64,000 bases of DNA from an uncultured Candidatus Saccharibacteria bacterium (GTDB taxonomy: Bacteria > Patescibacteriota > Saccharimonadia > Saccharimonadales > Saccharimonadaceae). Shown here piece by piece: positions 43,543 to 53,011 of the stretch. How positions within the stretch are numbered: the first letter of the stretch is position 1; every line of letters begins with the position of its first letter. The DNA is taken from assembly GCA_937924995.1 (NCBI GenBank), contig CALEXY010000013.1, positions 1 through 64,000 of the forward strand, written 5' to 3'. A program made the translations under genes and the position numbers. The notes beneath the pieces were generated by a model. The model saw only the letters and a program-made list of their open reading frames with translations, did not search any database and was not told the DNA's origin.

Positions 43543-44509
43543 AATTACATCAAAAGACAAGCTAAAAAAGCAACCTTTACTTACGATTGCAATTCCAGCT
43601 TATAATGTCCAAGATTTTATTGAGGAAACTGTCAATTCATTAACTAAGAGTAAATATGTAGATTTACTTGAAATTTTAATTATCAATGATGGCTCGAAGG
43701 ATAAAACTAAAGAAATTGGTAAAAAGTTAGAAAAAGAATGTGCTTCCGTAAAATTAATTGATAAGAAAAATGGCGGACATGGTAGTGGAATTAATAGCGG
43801 CATTGAACATGCAACTGGTAAATATTTCCGACTACTTGATGGTGATGACTGGTTTGATACGGTAGAGTTTGATAAATACCTAGAACATCTCAAGAATGAA
43901 GATGCAGATTTGATTTTATCAGATTTCGTAGAATGTTTCATGAAAAGTGGACTAAACCGTCCAGTAACTTTTTATAATTCCATGAAGGCTTTTAAAAAGA
44001 CAGAATTAAAGAATTGCGTCTTCCAAAAATGGGGCCCGATGCTACCAACTAGCACGATTAAAACTGAACTTTATCGTAAAGCCGATTTCAAAATCGATGA
44101 AAAATGTTTTTATGTAGATCAAGAGTATAACTTAGTTTGCTACATGATGGCAAAGACAGTAACTTATTATCCATTTATGATTTATCAGTATCGCCTAGAT
44201 CGTGAAGGACAGTCAATGCAACGTGAGAGTGTGATTCGTAACGTCTATTCTCACGAAAAAGTCTGCATACGCTTAGTGGAGAGTTTTGAAAAATATAAGG
44301 ATGAATTATCAGAAACTCAGAAAAATTATCTAATTAATCGTGTAATTGTACCAATGTGCAATATGCAGTATATGATTACGGAAGAATGGTGTCACTCAAA
44401 AGAAGCCTTCCTCTCATTCGATAATAAACTGAAAGAATTTCCATTTTTCTACAACTTACCAGAAATTGCGGGAAAAATTACTAAAGCCTACCGAAAAATG
44501 GAGTATTAG
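43529..44509 (+). CDS. GT2-family glycosyltransferase
   Basis: A 326-residue GT-A protein: TIAIPAYNVQ, IINDGSKDKT, NGGHGSGINSG and LLDGDDWF (metal site). It overlaps the upstream GT by 14 nt. This subgroup (GGHGSG) often makes capsule or teichoic-type glycans. Donor and acceptor are unknown. Confidence 0.88.
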   Translation: MTTTKITSKDKLKKQPLLTIAIPAYNVQDFIEETVNSLTKSKYVDLLEILIINDGSKDKTKEIGKKLEKECASVKLIDKKNGGHGSGINSGIEHATGKYFRLLDGDDWFDTVEFDKYLEHLKNEDADLILSDFVECFMKSGLNRPVTFYNSMKAFKKTELKNCVFQKWGPMLPTSTIKTELYRKADFKIDEKCFYVDQEYNLVCYMMAKTVTYYPFMIYQYRLDREGQSMQRESVIRNVYSHEKVCIRLVESFEKYKDELSETQKNYLINRVIVPMCNMQYMITEEWCHSKEAFLSFDNKLKEFPFFYNLPEIAGKITKAYRKMEY

Positions 44510-46281
44510 TGCCATTTGATAAAGTTTTACGCCGTGTAGTTAATTTTAAAAATAGACAGAGTGCTGAGACGAAGAAAAAGTTTGTTTCGGGTTTTCTAAT
44601 TTTAATTACGATTATTTTAGCTAATCTATTAGTGGTGAATTATTTAAAAACGGAAAAAATGCTATACTCATGGGATCTTTCTGCCTACTGGAAGAATACC
44701 AATCAATTACTTGAAATAGAAAAAACGAGTGGACTTCGAGCATTAAAAAGTGAGATTGTCGGGTCACTCAGTACTGATTATAATCACCTGCCAATTGTAC
44801 CAATGTTACCAATTCTAAAACTTTTAGGTAATAGTCGTACGGTTTTTGTGTTAACGATTTTTAATCTTTACGTCGTACCGTTTTGTTTAATATTAACCTA
44901 CACAATTAGATTACTATTTAAAAAATATTCTAATATTCAATTTAGTAAGTTAACCACAGCTGGCGTCTTTGCTAGTACGATCTTCTTCCCTGCCTTACTT
45001 GTACCGGTTTTTGATGGAAGACCAGATGCGATTTGTTTAGTAGTAGTTGCTTTAATCTTTCTACTGATTGCTAGAACGAAGATGGAATTTATCTCAAGTT
45101 TTATTTATTTAGGATTTCTTAGTTTTGTTTTAATTCTATTACGAAGATATTTCTCATTCTTTGCAATTGCAAACTTTATAACTTTATTCATAATTCTATC
45201 TGGTTACAATTTAAAGAAATTTGGAAAAACTAAATTATTTATCAAAAAATCTCTAAAATTAGTAGCAAAATTTGTAGTTTCCGGATTAACCATTATTGGC
45301 TTAATGTTTGTCTTTTCAAGAAGCCTTCTGATGCGTTATATTGGAGTAAACTATAGTGAAGCATACTCCGCTTATTTACTGGGAGATTTTTGGAATCAAA
45401 TTCTGCTTTTCGTCAGTTATTTTGGCTTAATCATTCTTGGATTAGCAACAATTGGTGTGGTTTTTGCCTATAAAAAATCTCATAAAAATTTCCTCTTTGC
45501 TTTTCTAGGTATGAGTGTCATCGAAGGTATAATTGGCTTCCTACTTTTTACCCGTGTACAAACCCTGGGAGTACAACATATGTATATTATTCTCCCTTCC
45601 GTACTAGTACTAATTAGTTATTTAGTAATCTATCTAACTAATGGCACCAATTCTAAACAACTAAAAATTGTTGGTCTATTAATTCCAGTGGCGATTATTT
45701 TATTAGCCTTAAATTCTTTTACGGGCGAGCGCCAAAACGACGTAAATCGACCATATAATTTAATTTTTGGGATTTCACGTAATGTTAGACCGGTCGTGCG
45801 TAAAGATTTTGCAGAAATTAATAATTTATATAATGATCTCGCTTCAATTATGAAACCAGAAGATTATGTATATTTTCTATCAAGCTCTGATATCTTAAAT
45901 GAAGATATGATTAGTAATTTTAAAATTCCTCGCAAAGCTGAATTTAATATTTCTGGTGTACATCATATTGATAAACGCGACGGTTTTCCAGTACATATTT
46001 TCGAAGCAAATTACATCGTAGTGGCGGACCCAATTCAAACCCACGTTGAACGTGACGGCCAAAGAGTGATTACCGAGATAGCTCAAGATATTCTTAATGA
46101 TAAGGTAAAAAATTTAACTAAAATTAGAACCTACACTATTGAGGAGGGAGTAAAATTAAATCTTTACCACAAGGATAGCTCATATTTACAAGAATACCTC
46201 AAAGATTTAAAGAATCGCTTTAAAAATTACTATTATTCCCTACCATTCCTTTGGGAAGTAATTCCAGAGACAAGTAAATAG
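44509..46281 (+). CDS. GT-C-like multi-pass membrane glycosyltransferase
   Basis: A 590-residue membrane protein with about 11-13 helices and a C-terminal soluble tail. The first outer loop contains a D-x-D-like/aromatic motif (YSWDLSAYWKN), a plausible catalytic Asp of the GT39/ArnT-type GT-C fold using lipid-phosphate sugars. The GTG start overlaps the preceding stop (TAGTG). It may use the polyprenyl-P-sugar made by the 37086 enzyme. Confidence 0.7.
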   Translation: MPFDKVLRRVVNFKNRQSAETKKKFVSGFLILITIILANLLVVNYLKTEKMLYSWDLSAYWKNTNQLLEIEKTSGLRALKSEIVGSLSTDYNHLPIVPMLPILKLLGNSRTVFVLTIFNLYVVPFCLILTYTIRLLFKKYSNIQFSKLTTAGVFASTIFFPALLVPVFDGRPDAICLVVVALIFLLIARTKMEFISSFIYLGFLSFVLILLRRYFSFFAIANFITLFIILSGYNLKKFGKTKLFIKKSLKLVAKFVVSGLTIIGLMFVFSRSLLMRYIGVNYSEAYSAYLLGDFWNQILLFVSYFGLIILGLATIGVVFAYKKSHKNFLFAFLGMSVIEGIIGFLLFTRVQTLGVQHMYIILPSVLVLISYLVIYLTNGTNSKQLKIVGLLIPVAIILLALNSFTGERQNDVNRPYNLIFGISRNVRPVVRKDFAEINNLYNDLASIMKPEDYVYFLSSSDILNEDMISNFKIPRKAEFNISGVHHIDKRDGFPVHIFEANYIVVADPIQTHVERDGQRVITEIAQDILNDKVKNLTKIRTYTIEEGVKLNLYHKDSSYLQEYLKDLKNRFKNYYYSLPFLWEVIPETSK

Positions 46282-46287
46282 GTTAGC

Positions 46288-46315
46288 AAAAAATAGGCCA
46301 TAAGGCCTATTTTTA
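46288..46315. terminator. Bidirectional intrinsic terminator
   Basis: AAATAGGCC, ATAA loop, GGCCTATTT between convergent genes, with A and T runs on both sides. Confidence 0.85.
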
Positions 46316-46342
46316 TTTGAATCCATTTTACTTAGATCTTAT

Positions 46343-48463
46343 CTAAATAGTAATTTCACCGTGCTCAAATTTCTGAGTTGATTTCCCATTATTATGGGTA
46401 ATTGGACTAGTCGGATAGCCTAAGAACCCAGCCTCAAAACCAAGTGAGGCCCAGCGTTCACGAATTTCACCATAACTTTCAAAGGCACCTTCAGGAGTAC
46501 CGAGGATATAACCATGCTCGAAGCGTTGTACGCTATAATTTTTACCATTCTTTTGATAATTATAGATACCACTAGCAGGATAACCCAAAATCCCAGCTTC
46601 ATAACCAAGTTCAGCCCAACGCTGACGGATCGCACCATAACTTTCCCAGGCTCCAGAAGGAGTACCTAAGATATAACCATTATTATAACGTTGCACGCTA
46701 TAATCTTGACCATTCTTCTTATAGTGATAAGTATCACCAATAGTGTCACCAAGGACACCAGCTTCGCCTTGAAGTTCCTGCCAACGACGATAAATTTGAC
46801 CATCGAGATTTACGCTAATTCCTTCAGGGGTTTTAGTAATACTACCACTAACGAATTTTTGTACTTCTTTATTATTTTCTTTAACAATTCTAGATGATGG
46901 ATAACCAAGGGCGCCAGCCTCATAACCGAGAGAAGCCCAGCGTTCACGAATTTCGCCATAACTTTCAAAAGCGCCTTTTGGTGTACCTAAAATATAGCCA
47001 CCAGTAAAACGTTGGACGCTGTAATTTTTGCCATCACGTTGATAGTGATAAGTACTACCCATAGGGGTACCCAGAATCCCAGATTCTGCATCTAATTCCT
47101 GCCAACGATCATAGATGGCTTTATTTAGAGCGGAAACTTCATTTTGTTGTTTTACAATAGCACCATTATCATATTTTTGAGTTTCTAAATTACCCTTTTT
47201 AGTCACATTAGAAATTGGATAACCTAAATATCCTGCCTCATAGCCAAAAGTTGCCCAAGTCTGCCTAATTTCACCATTACTTTCAAAGGCACCATTAGGT
47301 GTACCAATAATATAGCCATGTTCAAAACGTTGAACACTGTAATTTTTATTATCTTTTTGATAATTATAAATACCACTCAATGGATAACCGAGACTACCAC
47401 CCTCATAACCCAGTTCAGCCCAACGACCGCGAATGGCTCCATAATTTTCCCAAGCACCAGTAGGGGTACTGACGATATACCCATGCTCAAATTGCTGAGT
47501 ACTATAATCCTGACCATCTTTTTTATATTCGTAGGTATTTCCAATAGTCTTACCTAAGACACCGAGCTCCTTATCTAGATATAAGTAACGCTCCCAAATA
47601 GCAGTAGTAGCTTTACTGGCGGCATGGGTGGTGGGATCACCAAACCAACGCAAGAATAAAGCATAGAAATTACGGTTACCGTATGCACCACAGTAAGAAG
47701 TGCCTGGGTAATTTGCAATTGCAGCAGTATTTGGCTGATATGGAGTGTAACGATAAAGCGCAGAAGTAGCAAGATTTTCAATATAAACTTGAGAGCCACC
47801 ACAAGCAAAGTTTGGATTGTAATAGATGAAATTTTGACCAACTGGATAATTAGTGTAGCCACCATCTAAGACATCACGGAATAATTTAGCGGCGTGCCTA
47901 ACTTGATTTCTAAAACCATAATATTTCGAATCACATTCTGCAGTATCTGGACAACCAAAACCGGTGGCGCTGCGATATTGAATACTATTCGGCCAAGTAT
48001 CAGAAACTAGACTCTGCTCTTTTTCAATTAATACTAGAAGAACCTGTGGATTAATACGATAATCGCGTGCAGCTTCATAAATCACCTGAGCGGCAGTCTG
48101 CTTAACACCATTATATTCAAAGGTCTCCTGAGATAAACAAACAAATTTACCATTTTCAATATGATACTTATAGCCAGAATAGTGATTGGCGCGCCAAATA
48201 TTCGTATCGCCACAAGGATTTTTCTGAGTCAAAAACTCCTGAATTTGTTTTTCATTCATAGTAGACGTATTCGACATCGTGTAGTCAGAAATAATATTAC
48301 CGGCACGAAAATTGGAAACACTAAGAGCATTTGATTTCTTAAGATTTTTTACGATCAAAAAACTAAAAACAAATAACATACAAAAGGCAAAGACTAATAA
48401 TGGGAGATGTCGAGAAGTAGTCTTAATATTCTTAGGTATAATACGTACGGTTTGAGTTTGCAT
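46343..48463 (-). CDS. Surface protein: lytic-transglycosylase-like domain plus eight LGFP-type repeats
   Basis: The 706-residue protein has one N-terminal membrane anchor (about residues 20-42), a lysozyme/SLT-like domain (about 60-275) with AARDYRINPQVLLVLIEKEQS as the candidate catalytic Glu region and paired Cys, then eight LGFP repeats (about 285-706) recognised by G(I/A/F)LGYP or LGTP/LGDT cores. LGFP repeats are known in mycobacterial and corynebacterial wall proteins. It probably faces outward and binds or cuts cell-wall polymer, its own or that of a host. It overlaps the stop of the 48463-49053 gene. Confidence 0.85.
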   Translation of the reverse strand: MQTQTVRIIPKNIKTTSRHLPLLVFAFCMLFVFSFLIVKNLKKSNALSVSNFRAGNIISDYTMSNTSTMNEKQIQEFLTQKNPCGDTNIWRANHYSGYKYHIENGKFVCLSQETFEYNGVKQTAAQVIYEAARDYRINPQVLLVLIEKEQSLVSDTWPNSIQYRSATGFGCPDTAECDSKYYGFRNQVRHAAKLFRDVLDGGYTNYPVGQNFIYYNPNFACGGSQVYIENLATSALYRYTPYQPNTAAIANYPGTSYCGAYGNRNFYALFLRWFGDPTTHAASKATTAIWERYLYLDKELGVLGKTIGNTYEYKKDGQDYSTQQFEHGYIVSTPTGAWENYGAIRGRWAELGYEGGSLGYPLSGIYNYQKDNKNYSVQRFEHGYIIGTPNGAFESNGEIRQTWATFGYEAGYLGYPISNVTKKGNLETQKYDNGAIVKQQNEVSALNKAIYDRWQELDAESGILGTPMGSTYHYQRDGKNYSVQRFTGGYILGTPKGAFESYGEIRERWASLGYEAGALGYPSSRIVKENNKEVQKFVSGSITKTPEGISVNLDGQIYRRWQELQGEAGVLGDTIGDTYHYKKNGQDYSVQRYNNGYILGTPSGAWESYGAIRQRWAELGYEAGILGYPASGIYNYQKNGKNYSVQRFEHGYILGTPEGAFESYGEIRERWASLGFEAGFLGYPTSPITHNNGKSTQKFEHGEITI

Positions 48464-49053
48464 TAAATAGTAGCCCTCCCTTCAATAACACCAGTTTTCT
48501 GATTAGCGGTAATTTCAATTTTTATATCATAATCACCTGAAGCTAATTTAGCTAATGGAATATCAAAACCTTCACAGGTACCAGAGGATGGATTAGAAAC
48601 TACGCTTACTGAATCGGTATATACAACTTTACCTGCAGAAAGCACGGTAAGCTTACAAGTACCAGGAAGCTTCAAAAATTGATTAATATTCACCCTGATA
48701 CGATAGAAATTAGCAGATTTGGCAGAATATGTAATAGTGCCAGTAAGTTTTTCTAATTGATTAACATCCTGACCTTCATATTTTTCTGGAGTCTTCGGGG
48801 TACGACCCGCAGCAGCATCTTCAGTAGTGCCGTCTTCATTATTAATGGTTTTAGCTTCCGGTATATTGGTATTCTCAATTTTATTCTCAATATTCTGAGT
48901 ACTCTCCGCTAAGCTAGGAGACTTCATGCGAGATTGATTATCTGTTAAAATTTGATAGACAATAACGCCGGCTAAAACAATCAAGACAAAAAAGAAAAGA
49001 GACCAGACAATAATCTTGTTTTTGCGTGCTTTTTTCTGAGAGATTTTTTTCAT
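48463..49053 (-). CDS. Membrane-anchored protein of unknown function
   Basis: A 196-residue protein with a basic N-terminus, one transmembrane helix (about residues 15-35), an acidic linker and a small beta-rich C-domain (LTGTITYSAKSANFYRIRV...). One Cys pair (GTCKL, GTCEGF) could form a disulfide outside the cell. It is coupled by overlap to the LGFP protein gene, so the two probably work together at the surface. Confidence 0.7.
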   Translation of the reverse strand: MKKISQKKARKNKIIVWSLFFFVLIVLAGVIVYQILTDNQSRMKSPSLAESTQNIENKIENTNIPEAKTINNEDGTTEDAAAGRTPKTPEKYEGQDVNQLEKLTGTITYSAKSANFYRIRVNINQFLKLPGTCKLTVLSAGKVVYTDSVSVVSNPSSGTCEGFDIPLAKLASGDYDIKIEITANQKTGVIEGRATI

Positions 49054-49066
49054 ATCAAATGGTACC

Positions 49067-49092
49067 TTTTATGGTTATATTTTACCATAAAA
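49067..49092 (-). promoter_or_regulatory. Palindrome covering the -10 box of the 49053 gene
   Basis: TTTTATGGT, 8-nt spacer, ACCATAAAA. The -10 box TAAAAT of the minus-strand gene (49084-49079) lies inside, so a dimeric repressor bound here would block transcription. It could also be a terminator for the 49131 gene. Confidence 0.45.
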
Positions 49093-49130
49093 ATTATTCC
49101 ATCACCATAACTGAAAAACATTTATTTATT

Positions 49131-50237
49131 TTATTCAAACAGATTTAATTTAAATTTATCGTCAATTTTATGAAGGATTTTATAAAAGATACGATCGAAG
49201 GTATATTTTTTAATAATAGAAATAATTAAACCATAGACAAAAGCCATTACCGTTAATACAAAAACAAAGATAATCAGTTTCTTCGAATCGCTGTAATTTT
49301 TTAATAGAATTATCTCACTTGCGAAGATTGCGTAATATACATTTAAATTATGAGAAAGATAGATATCTAATGTATATGTAGAAATTTTCTGTAAGATTCT
49401 AGCTACCCTAGATTTATTACTAATTTGGATTTTAACAAAAACCATAAAAATTGAAAAACTAGTAAGTAGCGTTATTGGTGAATTAATTGACCACATTAAA
49501 TGCATTTGAATTTTAGGATTTATTAAAGATAAAAATATTTTTACAATAAACATAAATATCATCATCATGACTAAGGAAAAGCATGTCAGTAAAATAAAAT
49601 ATTTACGTTCTCTATTAAGAAAATTACTTTCTTTTTGATATTTAGAAATGTAAGAACCTAAAAAGTACATAAAAACAAACCAGAAGAAACGTGTAAAAAT
49701 CCAACCATTCTCTACAACCCCATTATAGAAACTATACAGAGTTGGACAAACCGTCAGTACTACAAAAAGAATTACGAGAAGATTTTTATGTTCTGATTGG
49801 CTTATAATTTTTATAAGTTTATTAAAATATGGAGCAAGTAGTAAAATTACAACATAGCTCGAAGCATACCAAAACATATATGAACTCACTGGCAGAACAT
49901 AATATTCATCTATCTGATATTCTCCCTTAAAAATTACGAATAGTAAAATATTAAATAAGAAGAAAAACCAAATACTATATAAAATATAAATAATTTTATC
50001 TTTATGCTTTTTTGTACTTTTATAGGAAAAATAACCAGTAATTAGCATAAAAAGAGTTACACCAATTTGACCAAAATGTAATAGAAAAGAAAAAATTACT
50101 TTATTAAAATCATTCAAAAAATTGTAATTAATAGGACCACAGCAAGCGTGAAAAAGCACAATCATAAGCATAGCCACGATACGCAATAAATCTAAAGAAT
50201 AATTTCTAGATACCGTAGCTGCTTTATTGTTTTTCAT
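49131..50237 (-). CDS. Acyltransferase 3 family membrane protein
   Basis: The 368-residue protein has about ten transmembrane helices and the family N-terminus SLDLLRIVAMLMIVLFHACCG with the conserved His. It is the second such protein in the window. It follows the CapA gene by 18 nt and so is likely in the same operon; probable role is O-acylation of surface glycan. Confidence 0.88.
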   Translation of the reverse strand: MKNNKAATVSRNYSLDLLRIVAMLMIVLFHACCGPINYNFLNDFNKVIFSFLLHFGQIGVTLFMLITGYFSYKSTKKHKDKIIYILYSIWFFFLFNILLFVIFKGEYQIDEYYVLPVSSYMFWYASSYVVILLLAPYFNKLIKIISQSEHKNLLVILFVVLTVCPTLYSFYNGVVENGWIFTRFFWFVFMYFLGSYISKYQKESNFLNRERKYFILLTCFSLVMMMIFMFIVKIFLSLINPKIQMHLMWSINSPITLLTSFSIFMVFVKIQISNKSRVARILQKISTYTLDIYLSHNLNVYYAIFASEIILLKNYSDSKKLIIFVFVLTVMAFVYGLIISIIKKYTFDRIFYKILHKIDDKFKLNLFE

Positions 50238-50255
50238 ATTCTCTCTCTTTAATTT

Positions 50256-51755
50256 TTAGTAGCCTTTTGGCGAGGCGTAGACTAGACGTCTTAAATATTC
50301 GCGTGAAGCGGTCTCGTCGATAAGATAGGTCTGAAAATTTTCATCGTAGAGGGTAGGCGAGATGCGAGTTTGGAGATATTTTCCCTGGTAGAAGTAATGA
50401 GTCAAAATCAAACTACGCATGGTATCTGGCCAACTAATCTGATCGAAGAAGAGATTACCGAGTCCATAATAGATTGGTTTATCTTTATAAAGTTCGTAGG
50501 TTTGAGGTTGATGGGCGGAAGTACCAACTACCATGTCGGCACCCAGATCGATAAAGTGGCGGAAAAATTCCTTTTGATTAGGAATTGGCTTATCACACTC
50601 CGGGAAGGCTATTTTGCTATTTGGATAAGCATAACATTCAAAGTACTGGACATTCACAATGACGAATTTATTTTTCGCCTTAGCGGCGGCGAGTTCGGCC
50701 TTAAATTCTTCTTCATTATAAGGATTGGCGCCAGCGGAATTTTCCGTAGCAATTTGACCATTGGCTACACTACTAGTTGATTGATTAAAAGCAAATAACT
50801 TAATCTGATCATTCACATCGAGTGGGATTTTAGCAGCAGCGAGATTTTCACCACCACCGACGAGTTTAAGGTTTTTCTCGCGATAAGCTGCAATCGATTT
50901 AACATTATTCTCAGCACCATAATCATTATTATGATTCCCGGTTAACTCGACAATATCTGTGCCGAGACTAGTGATAGCGCCCATCATTTTCCAGTCTGCA
51001 CAAAGCGTGGTAGTAGTGTAACCACCCTGGCAATTATCCGCAAAACTTACTTCGTTACTAATGTGGTTATAAGTTTTACTACTGAGAAAATCTTTAATTT
51101 TTTCGGTAAAATATTCGGCATTACCCCCAACTTGACCAAGTTTATAAGTGAGACGGCGCGAGAGTGCGGTGACGCCAGTTTCAGCAAAACTCACAACATT
51201 GGATTTACTTGGAGGATTAGAAAAACTAAGACCTTTTAATGCCTCCTGAACGGCTGGGAAGGTAGCCGGATTTCCGGTGAGATTCCAGGTAATAAATTTA
51301 GCACCATGAGCAAAATCATCAAGAAAATATTTTTGGTCAAGACTAATCACTTTCTGACTACTGGTGATATTACGAAAATCCACTAGCTCAACATTATATT
51401 TCTTAATAATTTCCGCATCCTTCAATTCAGCCTGTGAAATATCGCTGAGTGGACTATAGAAATCGACTACTGGAAGTAAGATTTCCGTAAGAATCGTATT
51501 GGATTGATTAAAATTACTGAGATCAAAAGAGGAACTTTCGGAAATTTTAAAATCAAGACTAGTGAGAGACTCTGAAAGTTTTGCGCAAATCTCATCACTA
51601 CCACTAATCGAGGAATCAATATTTTTCAGACAGTCTTGCTTTGAGATTTTAGGAATTTCATGTTTTTGGTTAATAATTTTTAACCCAATAATGGTACCGA
51701 GAAAAACTGTAAGAAAACTAAAGAAAACTAATTTAGAGCCAGTGGATTTTTTCAT
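50256..51755 (-). CDS. CapA-family (poly-gamma-glutamate synthesis/metallophosphatase-like) protein
   Basis: A 499-residue protein with an N-terminal membrane anchor (residues about 9-27) and a metallophosphatase-type domain: DIVELTGNHNNDYG and VGTSAHQPQTYELY are conserved CapA/PgsA motifs. In other bacteria CapA helps export or anchor capsule polymers. An additional ~180-residue N-terminal region is unassigned. The start overlaps the 51752 gene by 4 nt. Confidence 0.85.
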   Translation of the reverse strand: MKKSTGSKLVFFSFLTVFLGTIIGLKIINQKHEIPKISKQDCLKNIDSSISGSDEICAKLSESLTSLDFKISESSSFDLSNFNQSNTILTEILLPVVDFYSPLSDISQAELKDAEIIKKYNVELVDFRNITSSQKVISLDQKYFLDDFAHGAKFITWNLTGNPATFPAVQEALKGLSFSNPPSKSNVVSFAETGVTALSRRLTYKLGQVGGNAEYFTEKIKDFLSSKTYNHISNEVSFADNCQGGYTTTTLCADWKMMGAITSLGTDIVELTGNHNNDYGAENNVKSIAAYREKNLKLVGGGENLAAAKIPLDVNDQIKLFAFNQSTSSVANGQIATENSAGANPYNEEEFKAELAAAKAKNKFVIVNVQYFECYAYPNSKIAFPECDKPIPNQKEFFRHFIDLGADMVVGTSAHQPQTYELYKDKPIYYGLGNLFFDQISWPDTMRSLILTHYFYQGKYLQTRISPTLYDENFQTYLIDETASREYLRRLVYASPKGY

Positions 51756-52999
51756 GAGGAAGCTTTATAGAGACCATTATGTTTTTTACCGTCGTAAATT
51801 TCGACTGGGATGCCCTTAGCACGGATTTTATCCTGAACCAGAGACTGCATATTCTTAACTTCAGTTTCTAATTGATTAGCGAGGTTTTGATTGAGCTCAC
51901 GTTCCTTAATTTTAATGTAAGGAATATTTTGGTTTTGATGCTTATCGACAGCCTGACTAATAATACGAACTTCAGCGTCGCTAACATTATAAAAACTATA
52001 GTGCTGACCGAGCATAAAAGTTAGCTGATCGGTTTCATATTTATAATTAAAGGCCTGGTAATTTGGTACACCAGATTCTTCCCCGCTATAAATTTCATTA
52101 ATCAGGAAATTTGGAGCCATAATTAGAGCCATCAACTCAGAGTTATTTTTAATTTCATCATTAGAGAGATTTTTAATACGTTCTTTAATACGAAGCACGG
52201 TAGCATAGAGATAATCACGGATGAAACCAGAATTTTCAAATTTATACTTATCACCATTCGGAATAGCGTAAATATTGGCAAGTGTAAAATATTTATCGAA
52301 GAAACCAGATTTATTTTGAGCTTGGTAAGATTTCGCACAAACCACACAGCCTGGATCAAAAACATTTACAGCGATCGATCCACTAGTAGTACTGCCATCG
52401 CGATAATAATTAATGATTGAATCAAAAGAATCGGCATAGTCGGCAAGTTTTTTATCCTCTTCCATGGTAATCATTGGGATAGAGACATTAGTGATGTAAT
52501 CTTTAGCGTCCCAGGTTTTGAGATGATCTGGAATGGCGGTAAAAATTTCACCCCATTCAGCAAAACTACGACCGATTTTACCGATTGGATCAGTTGGCTC
52601 GGCTTGATCGATGCTACAAACTTCCGCGCCGAGACCACATTGGCTTGGCATTGAGACATTACAGGTACCAAAAACCCAAAGAGCAAGAAGCGATTTAATC
52701 GCAATCACAATGGACCAAACTGTAACAAAAACAATCACCACGGAAATAATTTCAATCAAAGCACTGAGGGGTTTTACGAGTTTAGGATTTTTTAGAACTA
52801 CCTTCTTTAGGAGACTATTTTTGACTTCATCCTTAAAATTGGTGTCACATTTTTGCAAACGTACCTTCCTAAAAACACAGTGCCAAGCTTTCTTAAAAGT
52901 GGCCCAATATTTTTTTCCAAGGGCCTTATTAAAGAGACTAAGAAAGCCGACGAAGACCGACAGAAGCGCTAAGATAATAAATGCTGCTATACAAACCAT
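51752..52999 (-). CDS. Hypothetical membrane protein with CVVC motif
   Basis: A 415-residue protein with two N-terminal transmembrane helices (about 3-22 and 85-110) and a large outer domain. It contains DPGCVVCAKSYQ, a CxxC pair that could be a redox or metal site, and ends HNGLYKASS. No family recognised. It lies between the aminotransferase gene and capA in one run of genes, with AGGA before the ATG. Confidence 0.65.
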   Translation of the reverse strand: MVCIAAFIILALLSVFVGFLSLFNKALGKKYWATFKKAWHCVFRKVRLQKCDTNFKDEVKNSLLKKVVLKNPKLVKPLSALIEIISVVIVFVTVWSIVIAIKSLLALWVFGTCNVSMPSQCGLGAEVCSIDQAEPTDPIGKIGRSFAEWGEIFTAIPDHLKTWDAKDYITNVSIPMITMEEDKKLADYADSFDSIINYYRDGSTTSGSIAVNVFDPGCVVCAKSYQAQNKSGFFDKYFTLANIYAIPNGDKYKFENSGFIRDYLYATVLRIKERIKNLSNDEIKNNSELMALIMAPNFLINEIYSGEESGVPNYQAFNYKYETDQLTFMLGQHYSFYNVSDAEVRIISQAVDKHQNQNIPYIKIKERELNQNLANQLETEVKNMQSLVQDKIRAKGIPVEIYDGKKHNGLYKASS

Positions 53000-53011
53000 G
53001 TTTTTCCTTTG

